Positions 1 to 10,841 of a stretch of 64,000 nt of DNA are shown here, piece by piece (within the stretch, counting starts at the first letter, position 1; every line of letters starts with the position of its first letter). Made by a program: the position numbers and the translations under genes. The notes beneath the pieces were generated by a model that worked only from the letters and a program-made list of their open reading frames with translations, searched no databases and was not told the DNA's origin. This DNA is from Toxonevra muliebris (lineage: Eukaryota > Arthropoda > Insecta > Diptera > Pallopteridae). The stretch lies in assembly GCA_963691655.1 (NCBI GenBank), contig OY829326.1:112751388-112815387 (forward strand), read 5' to 3'.

Positions 1-1719
1 ATCTAAGTTGCAAATCGATATATGCATGCATGTAAATAAATATAAAGTGTAAAAAGAAAAGTTTAATGAACAAAAAAAAAAAAAAAAAAATATATTGAAT
101 TTCACTCTCAATGGTAAAGAAAACAAAACGAAATTTTTACACTGGCAATTTACACATATCAATTAATTTATATGTGCATATGTAGTTAAATGCATACATC
201 AAATCTTCCTTCTTCCTTCTTTTTTCGGTTTATCGTATTTAGTCAATGTTGTACTTGATATATTGATATATTCACATATCATATATTATTGTTATTAAAT
301 TTTAGTCTCATTCACTTATTACCCCAGGCAAAAAAATTTCTTTAATGGGAGACGTTCATTAAACATTAAAAATATATTTAGCTGTTTTGATTTCTCTCGA
401 AGCTCTACCGTTAAGAAACTAGAAGCGAAATAGCAGAAGCGAGAGCGGATTCGCCTTCACTGACCCCCATTTCATTGTAAAAAGTTTGCATTGAGATTAC
501 CGGTGAGGCATAGCAAAATTTAATTTTTAAAGAAAGTAAGGAAAAATTGAAAAAATGGGGAATTTTTTTGAGTAAATAGTTTTTCCCATAACGTACTGAA
601 AATTTGGCGTATTTGGGCAAATTCTGATCTATTGAAAAAAGGTAAAACAATTAAGTAACTATTTAAAGACTTTATTAATAATAACTAAAGCACAATCAAT
701 TTTCTTTTCAATGAATATAAACTTGTTAAAATTGGTGCAATAGTTTTGCGTCAATGGTCCCGAAACGGTTAATTCTTGTTTAAATTTTGTGCAAAGGAAA
801 AAAATCAGACCCTAAAGTCTTCAAATTTGTCAAAGCCAATTTTTGACAGTGGCAAAAAATATTTTCCAAAGTTTCTATCATATCAGACTCACTACAGTTC
901 TACCAGAGTCAATCGGACTAAAAAACAATGTCTAGTAACCAACTAGACGTTGAAAAGAATCGTTTATTGATTGCTGCGATTATTCAAAACTCAAGACATG
1001 CACCCTAACTTATAAGCACTTTCATGTCGTGAATGAATGTCGTGATCTATCAGAATTAAAGTTAATTTTTGATAATATTTTATTACCAACCTAGATTTTA
1101 TGTTTTACTTTCCAAGGACTTAAAAGCAATTTGGCTGTCTGAATAAATTAAACTGTGGAAAAAGTAAAACCGAACAAGAAATTTTTTGACTTTCGGCATT
1201 CTTAGGTTCTCTAGGAGGAAAAAATTTCCCCCAACAAATCTGAGTTTTGAGCTTAGAAGCTTCCAAAGTTGGTTCTGGATTCTCAGCCTGACGCTGAAAA
1301 TTTGTGAAGCTCTAAATAATTCTAAGGTTCTTCTAAGAAAAGCACGGTGGGTTCGAGCTACTTCAAAAAAAAAAAACTGTAGCGCCTTTTTAGTTTCATT
1401 TATTCTCACACAAAAATTACTACTGCGATCAAGTTAAAATGTAGCCTTAGACTTGTTTTTTTTTCTCAATAAGTAACTTTCCGCAATTATCTTTTATAAA
1501 CACTTTTCCGTTTGGAAACGACTCAAAATTCCGATGCCCTCAGCCTATTTTTGTGGTTCCATAGCTCGAATTGAAGGTGTGAATTTTATATGTATTACGA
1601 GTATGAATGTATAAGCTAGTAATAACTAACTTCATATTCTATCTCAAAGAGCGCCAAAAATACTATAAGAATTGATCTGTCAAATAATTTTCATAATTTT
1701 ACAAAAATGTTTTACTATA
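1..1719. other. AT-rich intergenic DNA, nothing recognised
   Basis: Contains a poly-A run near 69-90 and only short random open frames (for example around 1186-1437). I found no splice-linked coding, RNA gene or terminal repeats. Confidence 0.4.
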
Positions 1720-1726
1720 GCTGAAA

Positions 1727-2766
1727 ATGTCGAATTTCGTGCCAACGGAACAACATTTGCGGGAAGTCTTAATTTGCTTCTTCCATTTGAAGAAAAACGC
1801 AACTGAAGCACATCGTTTACTCACTGACTGTGCTATAGACGTTAGAATGGGTCAGGTGTGGTATGCCCGTTTCAAAAATGGTGATTTTGATGTTGAAGAC
1901 AGGGAACGTTCAGGCGGCCCGAAAAACTTCGAAGATGAAGAATTGAAGGCATGACTCGAAGAAGATTTATGTCTATGCCGAACGCAACAAGAACTTGTCG
2001 AATCTTTAGGAGTTGATCAATCAACCATTTCCAAACGATTAAAAGCATTGGGAATGATTCAAAAGCAAGGAAATTGGGTGCCGTACGAATTGAAGCCGAG
2101 AGACGTCGAACGACGATTTTTCACATGTGAACTACTGATTGAACGACAGAAAAGAAAGGATTTTCTGCGTCGTATGCGACTGGCGATGAAAAGTGAATAC
2201 GTTACGATAACCCAAAGCGTAAACAATCATGGGGACCGCCCGGACATGCATCAACATCAACGGCAAAGCCGAACATCCATGGATCCAAGCTCATGCTGTG
2301 TATTTGGTGGGATATGAAAGGTGTCGTGTATTATGAGCTATTGAAACCGAATGAAACGATCACTGGCGACCGCTACCGACTACAATTGATGGGTTCGAGC
2401 CGAGCATTAAAGGATAAGAGGCCAGAATATGAGAATAGACACGACGAAGTTATTCTTCAGCATGACAATGCTCGGCCGCATGTTGCAAGGCAAGTAAAAA
2501 CATACTTGGAAACGCTGAAATGGGAAGTGCTACCCCAACCACCGTATTCTCCAGACATTGCTCCTTCTGATTACCACTTGTTCCGATCGATGACACATGG
2601 CCTGGCTGAAAAGCACTTCCGTTCTTTCGAAGAACTCAAAAAATACGTCGATTCGTGGATAGCCTCAAAAGATGAGGAGTTCTTTCGAAGTTCTTTCAGA
2701 ACAAATAAAGTGCCCCTGAAGAAGTTGGGAAAGTCCAACGAAACGTCGGGCGAAATAATGGAATAA
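1727..2766 (+). pseudogene. Mariner transposase remnant (mauritiana-type), broken
   Basis: The start is intact, MSNFVPTEQHLREVL, the usual N-terminus of a widespread insect mariner. The helix-turn-helix region follows, with a TGA in the linker (about 1952) after FEDEELKA, then SLGVDQSTISKRLKALG. A frameshift near 2170 moves the frame before TGDEK, where the expected Trp codon has become TGA (about 2190). The DDE core continues as GPPGHASTSTAKPNIHGSK and LMLCIWWDMKG. HDNARPH holds the second Asp and SPDIAPSDYHLF the third, giving DD34D spacing. With at least two stops and a frameshift it cannot be active. The C-terminal end is also altered. I could not identify terminal inverted repeats. Confidence 0.9.
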
Positions 2767-2769
2767 AGC

Positions 2770-3220
2770 CTTTTAATTCGCATTTTCAGCAAATTGGACC
2801 AAATAGCCTACGAAGCACCAAGCTTCTACATACTAAAAGTAAATACCATATGTTTCTTTTCTCGTTCTGTATTTTATAAATTGAAATAATTATAAACATT
2901 AATCCTGCTGAGCAGGTTATAGGAGATTGTACTTTAATGAACTTACTTTACATCAAAATTTTATTTATAGGTGTTTGAATCATTTTGTTTGTATCTTAAT
3001 TTCATTTAAATTACAACTCTTAATATTAATAAGATATCAACGCTTGTTGCACTGGGAATACATATTTGTAAAACAAATAAATAAAATAAAAATTAAAAGT
3101 TTTCATGCACTGTGTAATTATTAGCAGATAAAAAATGATTTAATAGAAAGGCTAAAATTGAATTCTAAATGAGAGACATGTTTGGTTCATTGTAGTGTTG
3201 AGGTAGTGTTATTAAACAAG
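2770..3220. other. Intergenic, no feature recognised
   Basis: AT-rich sequence between two mariner-superfamily remnants. The open frame at 2927-3124 has no visible family signature. Confidence 0.35.
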
Positions 3221-3221
3221 A

Positions 3222-3690
3222 AAAATTATATCAGCCAAATGGTCTCCTTGGCCAGTCTTACAGACTTTTGCCCTTTATATGAATTTTTTCATTACCTTCC
3301 GGCATAATACATGCTGTAGCTCAACGCTTCGAATGTCATACTTTAGATGTGGAATCGTTTGTGGGTTAGTGGCATAAACCTTTTTCTTTACCTAACCCCA
3401 AAGAAAAAAAATCGACAGACGTGGTATTAGAAGATCTTGGTGGCCAGTTTTGGTCGCCGCAGAGAGATTTCGCTGTCGGGAAAATTGTTGTGCAATAACT
3501 GTGTTGTTTTTAGTGCTGTGTGGTAGGTAAAACCGTCCACCGCCCACATGTCTTCCACATCAATATAGTCCAATTTAGGTCAAAATAAATTTGCTATCAT
3601 GCCCCAATAACGGTTTCCATTGGCGAATGGAGGTTGACAGATTGTCACGAACACTGTCACTTACTGCGGCGATATTTCCCTTCAAAACTT
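3222..3690 (-). pseudogene. Mariner-superfamily transposase 3' fragment
   Basis: On the minus strand, translation with stops and shifts gives DMWAVDGFTYHTALKTTQLL, matching the MWFQQDGATCHTA block (second catalytic Asp kept). It then gives ISLRRPKLATKIF in place of SRRGxVNWPPRSCDLTPLD, and ends GDHLADIIF, which matches the family's C-terminal HMADIIFH. The third acidic residue region is corrupted. The family comparison is from memory; the order of blocks is what makes it convincing. It belongs to a different mariner-like lineage from the copy at 1727. Confidence 0.65.
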
Positions 3691-3699
3691 TTTTTTTTA

Positions 3700-4640
3700 T
3701 GATTCATGACCAGCGATTGAAATTAAAGAGATTTTTATCAGTATAGGAGAAAGTAAAGCTAAAAGTATATCAATTATTTTTCAGCCTATTTCTGTGCTCC
3801 GAACTCTTTTGAGCTCATGTAAATCTTTTTTTTGGGTGGGACGAGTTTTCTCCCCGTTACCTTTTTAATCTGTTACTTATTTTAATAGCTGATATTTTGA
3901 GAATGAAATCTATAGCACAGATCAAAACATTTTGTTTTGCACTGCGTAAGTTTGTCTTAAAAAAGGGAAATAAAAATAAAATGTGCAGTACGAAAGTTGT
4001 TAAACAAATTGTTTTCGTCTCTATTGATAAAACGACTGGACGTCATATAATTAAGGTAGATTTTGACCCATTGCACAGTGGTCCAGTGATCGGACTTGTA
4101 CGGAGTCAGCGACCAAAAATACTTCCAGTTGAGATAAAAACGTGAAACTTTGGTTACGGATTTATAACAATCTAAAAATTATTATATTATAAAATGAGCG
4201 TGGTTGAGCACCTGCACACCCACCCCCACCACCCTTTATTACCCCCTTCCACCCCGTATAATCAAAAAATTTAAAAACAATTATTTTGTGTTTTTAGTTT
4301 GGATTACCCAAATTTGCTTGTGTTTCGTTTAGTTCTCAAGAAGTTTCACTTCTACCTTGTGTTCGTTAATACGCAACCAATTTTTTTTTGAGATTAATGA
4401 TAGAACAAAAATTGCAACTCTGTACCGGTAATGTCGACATCTTCATGTAATTCCTTGGACATTTGCGCCATCTGTATGTGAAATGTATAACTGTCATAAA
4501 CTTTAAGATGGCGACGCTACCCATTGTTCTTTCTGCCATAGGCGTGTGTGTGTGTAATTAAAATGTTATATTGAATTAAAACTATTTATGAATCGCTTAT
4601 TACATAGTTTGCTCGTGAATTTAGTTACGGAATATTGATA
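3700..4640. other. Intergenic DNA
   Basis: Includes a short C-rich stretch (4215-4255) and a GT run near 4545. The open frame 3897-4145 shows no recognisable domain. The motif GAAGTTTCACTTC at about 4333 recurs at 4739 and 57983, and inverted near 43215. Confidence 0.35.
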
Positions 4641-4644
4641 TTTA

Positions 4645-4745
4645 GCCCCTCATGCACATTGCTCGGCAAAATTATGTCGCATTGCAAACTTTCGCGCGAC
4701 GTCACATCCGGTTGGTTTACTCTAGGACAAGAGAAAAGAAGTTTC
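4645..4745. repeat. Repeat end segment shared with 57893-57995
   Basis: About 100 bp beginning CTCATGCACATTGCTCG is nearly identical to 57897-57995 and ends at GAAGTTTCACTTC. It contains GTCGC and GCGAC arms able to pair around CATTGCAAACTTTCGC. At 57.9 kb the same segment runs straight into the last unit of the tandem array, so it is probably part of the same mobile repeat family. Confidence 0.65.
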
Positions 4746-4749
4746 ACTT

Positions 4750-6430
4750 CAAAAATTGTACTCAATTTGTTTATTAAATATACCAAGTTTTGAATATGAT
4801 CATGTTTAACAAAATATGAAAATTAACAATTCAAAAGCGACTACAAAACTCATAAATGTTATTCCAGCAAATGTAAAACAGATTTCAATATGGTAATTTT
4901 AACTATCCCGTTATAAAAGAATCCGTACTTAAAAGTAAATGAATAATCTAATCCGTATTAGTTAAAACAGAACAAAAACACCGCACAAAAAGTTTCAGTT
5001 GCACAGCAGAAAGCAGAAGCAAAAGCAACGGGCTTGCTTTGGTCTGTGGGAGATAACACAAACACGGGCAGAAACGGGCAGCTGATATTAACCGATTAGA
5101 ATCATAAAACGTTGACTAATATTAAGAAAACAATCCAAATGGGGGGATCAGGGAGGAAAGCAATTAAAACTCTATTTGAAATTTAATTGTATGGACAAGA
5201 AAACACTAATAATGGTATTGGCACAACATCAATTTTATAAAAAGTACCCAACAAGCTAAGAACATTAGAATTATTTAAAAATTAAGCTAATACCTTTCTT
5301 TTCAATATTTATTTTGATTTATTTCAATACAAAATTGATTTATATTTTTTTTTAATTTTTGAAGTTGCCCTTCACTTTCAACATACTCACAATGTAATTG
5401 CATGCTATCTCTTTTGAAGCTATTCTTAAAAAGTACGGTTATAATAAAACAAAAACTAATATACTTTTGAAAAGTTTGTTCTTATAGGAAATAGGGATGA
5501 CACATTTGGTACCAAACTTTTGACTTCGATTTTTTTATTTTTGGCCTATGGCAGCGACCAGTGTGCATTGGTTGAAAATGTAAGTGGGTATATTTTGGAA
5601 ATAAACGTATTTGCAACGTTATTTGACGAATCTTTACGTATTTTTTTGCTTTTTGTACGTCACCCCATACCATGCTCGAATCAATGTGACTTTGCTTAGA
5701 CTCAAACTCAATTTTCTTTGGTTTAAAAATTCAAACCTTTTTGTAACAATTTTAATGCCTTTTTGGTATATGAACTAACATTTTCTTTAATTAAGTAATA
5801 AGTACTTAAAATATAAATTTTTTTTTTCTGTTTGAATAAAATTAAAAATTTTTAAATTTTTAACTAACTTCCAATTTTTTGTGCTTTTTTTTTAGTTTTA
5901 TGATGCCTTTTTTTGTATTTTTAGCGCCTATTTTTGGCTTTCTTGCAATTTTAGTTTTTAGTTTAGGTACACAAAATTCGCTCCCTGGCTATTACATTTG
6001 AAAAATAATCTTTTATCTATACATATTTATAACAAGATAGGTTCGAGTTATCGCTGTCATGGGTAGACGGATATTTGTATATTGACCCAATTAATATTAA
6101 CATATTTACAGAACTTTTTTAAACCCACACCATTTGACCTTGAGAACGTTAACGTTATTTCACTGCAATATTTCGTTTTTGTATTATGTCTTTTAAGGAA
6201 AAAGCTTGTTTACAAATTGCAAAACATATGATAGGAACAGTTATTGCGTACAACTGAGAACAGTATACAAAACTTTAAGAACAGTTGAAAGTCATGCGCA
6301 GTAAAGTGAAGAGAGAAATTCTCTTATAAAAGCAAAGGGGAAATATTTTTGTTATTATGCAAAACCAAATAAACGATTTTAGATTATTTTCTTGTATAAG
6401 AAATTTAATATTACATAATAAAAGCACCAT
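4750..6430. other. AT-rich DNA, nothing recognised
   Basis: No coding or terminal-repeat signal found. The 63-residue minus-strand frame at 5482-5673 has no family features. Confidence 0.35.
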
Positions 6431-7780
6431 TTCGATTAATAAAGTATATATGTGTGTGTGTATATTAGGTTGTAGTTAAACAAATAGTCAGTTTAATAAG
6501 AAGAAGAGTCGTGTATGTTTTTGTTATTTTCCCGATAGTTAACGAAGTTTAGCCATTATAGCAATTTCAAAATGATAGCACCTCATATGAAATTTTCGTA
6601 TCATATATTTTTATTGAATTGATCAATATTCAATACAATAAATGCATGTACTTCGGAAGTAATGTATTTAAATTTATTCTTAAATAATTACGTTTGTAGT
6701 TAATAATAATAAAAATAATAAAAGATAAGAAATAAATACAAACATTTATGAAATTTAACATGAACAAAAGAATTAACACCGCATCTCATGTTAAAATCTG
6801 ATTGTAGCAGAAAACCGAAGCAAAGAATAAGAAGAAGAGTTGTGTGTTTTTGTTGTTTTTTCCGATAGTTGACGAAGATAAGCTATTACAGCAATTTCAA
6901 AATGAACATTGCACCTCATATGAAATGTAGATTTTTATATTCTATATTTTTATTTCATTTATCAATATTGAATAAAATAAAAGCATGTACTTCGGAAGTA
7001 TTTAAATTTTTTCTGAATTTGTAGTTCATAGTAATAATAAAAATAATAAAACGTAAGAAATAAATACAAAAATTTCTTGTTTACATGTTATCGTAGCAGC
7101 GATATATAAAATTTAACATGTACAAAAGAATTAACACTGCCACCTTATGTTCAAATCAGATTGTAGCAGAAAACCGAAGCAAAGAATAAGAAGAAGAATC
7201 GTGTGGTTTTTTGTTTTAGCGGCAATTGACGAAGATAAGCCATTACAGCAAATTCAAAATAACCATTTTGCGAAAAAAATTAACATTGCATCTCATATTA
7301 TATATCTTTATTTCATTTATCAATATTCAATATAAATAAATGCATGCACCTCATAATATGAGATGTAAAATTTTTTATAATATTTTTTTTTTTATTTCAT
7401 TTATCAATATTAATGTAATATTTAAATTTTTTCTTAAATAACTACATTTGTAGTTAATAATAAAATAAAAATAAAAATAAAACAAATAAATACAAAAATT
7501 TCGTGTTTACAGGTTATTGTATCAGCGATACATGAAATTTAACATGTGCAAAAGAATTAACATTGCACCTAATGTTAAAATAAGAAGAAGAGTTTGTGTT
7601 TTTGTTGTTTACCCGAATAAATCATTACAGCGATTTTGAAATTAACATTCTGAGAAATTTTAACATGCACCACTTATGAGGTGCATGTTAAAATCGTATG
7701 GCCACGGCAGAGACGTCGATAGATTTAACAGTGATAAGAAAAATTAACATTTTGATAAGAATAAATCATGTTAAATATAT
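6430..7780 (+). repeat. Tandem array of ~330-390-bp units
   Basis: Four diverged units are anchored by AAGAAGAAGAG plus GTGTGTTTTTG at 6498, 6829, 7188 and 7582. Each carries CATTACAGC.ATTTCAAAAT, CACCTCATATGA, AAGCATGTACTTCGGAAG (first two), and ATTTAACATG.ACAAAAGAATTAAC. A fifth copy of the last unit lies at 58000-58190. An inverted pair of 14-bp arms (7658-7671 and 7680-7693, TTTTAACATGCACC) ends the array. Likely internal subrepeats of a nonautonomous element. Confidence 0.75.
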
Positions 7781-7819
7781 GAGATGCAATGTGAATCGTA
7801 TGGGTCAAAGCACTTAACA

Positions 7820-9100
7820 GTTTTTGATGCATAAACATTTTAGCTCACGGTATGGGCAAAATTTCAAATGTGTAAAATGTAAGAATAACTGTATCGTCAA
7901 GTTCCTCTCTCGCTCACACTACTGCGTGGCATGACTGTGCTACTCTAACCAACAAAGAGAAGAGAAGAAGAGAGGGAGAAATTCAAATACGAGCGTAGTT
8001 TGTTTGTTTATGTTTTGGTCAATTTACTCACTCATATATGCACATACGAAAACAAAATGTGTGTGTACATTTATTCGTGGCAGAATTATTTGTTGGTGTT
8101 AAACGTGTGGAGATCGACAACACCATACAAGCAGAGAAGTCGACGTAGCAAACACAGGCGTTTGATAGGTTTTGCATTCGGTTAGTTAGATTGGATTAAA
8201 ATTAAATATTTTTTTAAATATAAAAACAATACAAAATGATAAGTAATAAAGAATCTAGGTTTCAATAAACGCATAAACAAAATGTAGTGATAATGATAGC
8301 AAACCACGGCATTATAAAAATTTAGCTTTGTGCATTAACCTTAGAAAGGCAACACTTTTTTATTTATGCAAATATGTCAAACTTATTTAGGTATTATAAA
8401 ATCACTTATTTACTTCAATAAAAATACGGTGTTCTTATTTTTATTAAATGCAGTTAAGGTAAATCTCTTTGCGGTGGTTTTAAAAAGTAGTGGGGTGACT
8501 GGTCACCCCTATTGCTTTTCTAAGGTTAAGTGCGGAAAGCACTTATCGTCGCCTGAGAATTGATTTGGCGTATGTGTGTACAAATTCATATGCCTATACG
8601 ACGTTATGTAAAATTTTCAAATCTAATAAAATTTCAAATCGACAGGAAGAAAAACTTAAAGCGCGGAAAAAAAGATGCAATTGCAGTTGCGTATATGCGA
8701 GCATATCGTGCCCGATGCATTGACTAAAAGAAAAATGATTCAACTACAAAGAAAAATGATTCAGCCCTATTCAGGTTTTGGTGGAAATGCAAAATATTTC
8801 TGCTATCACAACAACAAATACATGCGATATGGAACAAAAATTTGCATTTGCATTGATGTAAGGCCATTTGCAATTTATAGTGAATTGGGCTATTACATAT
8901 ATATAAAAGATAATAATATCTAATAAATTTTTAAGTTTATAAAAGAATTCTTTTAATTTAAATTATTTCCCTAAGCATATAGATTATACATCAAATCCCT
9001 ATAAATGGCTATACATATGTGAGCTTATATATATGGCATTCAGTTGGTTTAACTGTTTACACATCAAATAACTTGCGTGCCTTGCACGCATCTATTGTTT
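7820..9100 (+). repeat. Dispersed repeat, copy 1 (inverted copy at 40180-41290)
   Basis: The block starting TTTTGATGCATAAACATTTTAGCTCACGG and running to GTTTACACATCAAATA matches 40180-41290 in reverse order and orientation over more than 1 kb. Both copies contain the small TTAA-flanked element and a hairpin near CGTCGCCTGAGAATTG. The open frames in it (8000-8185, 8675-8923) are not conserved as proteins. Confidence 0.8.
8339..8525. mobile_element. 187-bp piggyBac-type MITE
   Basis: Flanked by TTAA (8335-8338 and 8526-8529). Terminal repeats are CCTTAGAAAGGCAA and CCTTAGAAAAGCAA. Near its right end it holds GGGGTGAC, a two-base centre and GTCACCCC (8492-8509). A 156-bp relative lies at 40610-40765 inside the second copy of the host repeat. 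Confidence 0.7.
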
Positions 9101-9332
9101 TTTTTAAAGAAATACCATTGCGTCTCATGTTAAAAATATGAGATGTCATGTGAGAAACTACATGAGTGTAGTTATTTTATATTTGAAAAATAATGTAAAC
9201 AAAGAAATTGCAATTGTAAACAAACAAAGCAAAATTAAAAAAAGTGTTAAATTTAAAATTTTCAAACAAAAAATTTAATATTAAAATCTATGAATTGCCT
9301 TTGTAAACTATTTGTTCTATCAAACACCGCTA

Positions 9333-9644
9333 GGTTAGGTTAGGTTGGAGTGGCTGTCGAGAGACACACTTAGGCCTGAATGACCCATTGTGATACCACA
9401 TAGTTGGACCTACAGTTTAACGCCGATTCCGAACGGCGGTGTGGCAATTTTTTATCGGCTTGGTGGTTTTGCCATTACCAACCAATGTGTGTACTTGTAC
9501 ACTATCTTATAATTCTCATACACTTCATATTGATAGTGAATATAAGAAAGTAATGAAAATTAACCACCAGACGAAGACGGGAATCGAACCCGAACCTCCC
9601 AGGTGAAAGTCTAGTGCACTATCCACTAGGCTATCGAGGTCGTC
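9333..9644 (-). mobile_element. tRNA-Glu-like SINE with 12-bp target duplication
   Basis: The head is on the minus strand at 9644-9570: an A-box-like TAGCCTAGTGGATAG, a CTTTCAC anticodon loop as in tRNA-Glu (UUC), and a B box GGTTCGATTCC written GGGTTCGATTCCCG. The acceptor stem pairs only in part (GACGA with TCGTC), so it is tRNA-derived and not a functional tRNA. The 3' end is a short CCTAACCTAACC tail (plus strand GGTTAGGTTAGG). CAAACACCGCTA flanks both ends (9321-9332, 9645-9656). Confidence 0.9.
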
Positions 9645-9979
9645 CAAACACCGCTAACCCATTATGTCATTTTCTTTGTTCATCATCCCAGTTATAAGCA
9701 CAAATGATATTGAACCAAAAAAGGAAAAGCCGCCATTAAACATTTGTTTCTTGGGGTATTTGTCTGACCGCTGCATGTGAGCTGCTGAAAGTTGCTCATC
9801 ATCTGCAAGTGATGACGCATGCCTTGAACAAATATAGAACAAAATGAGAAACCCTTTTGGACTGACTTGTCAATTTTCCGGACTTCAATTTAATCGAGGT
9901 TTTGTGGTTCATCTGCAAGGCGAGACTTAGAAAGATGGATTGCGTAAATGAGTTCAAGAGATTTGTCGGCCATTTTATT

Positions 9980-10130
9980 ACTTTTGGAGGTTTGCCATTG
10001 CCAGCCAAGAGGTGGAGCCGCGTAGTAAAATCATTATTTTCTGTTTTTTGATTTTTGAGCTCGCTGTGATTTGAACCAAGGCACCTCTGCATAGCACTCA
10101 ACACACTAACCACTAGACTACAGCGACCAC
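9980..10130 (-). mobile_element. Second SINE family, tRNA-like head, truncated
   Basis: The minus-strand head shows GTAGTCTAGTGGTTAG (A box) and GGTTCAAATC (B box). It is followed by a body (AAAATCAAAAAACAG, then CACCTCTTGGCTGGCAATGG) that matches the SINE at 62706-63000. The tail end is lost. Confidence 0.75.
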
Positions 10131-10207
10131 ATTCGTAATCAGTGATCTCAAATATTACCATGTACCGACTTTAGTGTGAATAATTGAGTTTTTCAGTAAG
10201 TTGTCTG

Positions 10208-10410
10208 CCATATTGGACCGCCATTTTGTTATTGAAAACTTAAATTGCAGATTCATTGTTAAAGACCTTGAAAACTCCAGAATACTCAGACGATTCCAAA
10301 ATTTTTTTCTAAAGGTGGACGCCATATTAGATTCGTCATTTTGTTTTTCTAAAATTGACTACATATTCATAATCAGCGACATTAAAAACCCTCATAAAAC
10401 GATTTTCACT
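10208..10410. repeat. Degenerate ~113-bp tandem duplication
   Basis: GCCATATTGGACCGCCATTTTGT at 10208 and GCCATATTAGATTCGTCATTTTGT at 10321 open two related units. A partial third, ATTCGTAATCAGTGATCTC, lies at 10131. Confidence 0.5.
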
Positions 10411-10423
10411 ATAATTAAATAAT

Positions 10424-10841
10424 GGCTGCATTCACGATACTCATCAATTCCTAAACAGTTGTAAAATTCTATTGTGAATGACACCATTTTTAGTAAAGCA
10501 AGCGCCATTTTTGGTAGCGAAAAATTTGTATGATACTTTTCACAGGTTGATTTTTGTACAGCGGCTTATGTTTATCTATTTTTTCTATATATATTCATTT
10601 GTTTATTATGGCTGTCATATTTGACAAAACATATTCATATTAACGCCATCGTCAAACATACTTTGCAAAAACATTAAATTATTTATATTCATTATTTAAG
10701 TTTTTGGTTTTGTTTAAGTGGAAAAATAGCAAAAAACTATTCATAATAGAAACGTTAACGCTAAAAGTAGCAGCATGTTCACAACACGCAAATTGATGAG
10801 CTGCAACTGTTTAGCAATTGATGAGTGTCGTGAATGCAGCC
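10424..10841. mobile_element. 418-bp MITE with ~38-bp TIRs
   Basis: Left GGCTGCATTCACGATACTCA and right, reversed, GGCTGCATTCACGACACTCA continue to CAATT.CTAAACAGTTG. AAT flanks each side, consistent with a 3-bp target duplication but too short to be sure. Superfamily not determined. Confidence 0.75.

Noticed and set aside
8000..8185. Open frame conserved between the two dispersed repeat copies
   Set aside because: The frame is broken in the copy at 40.9-41.1 kb; only DNA similarity is kept.
9570..9644. tRNA-Glu gene candidate on the minus strand
   Set aside because: The acceptor and anticodon stems do not pair properly, and it is the head of a 312-bp SINE with a target duplication.
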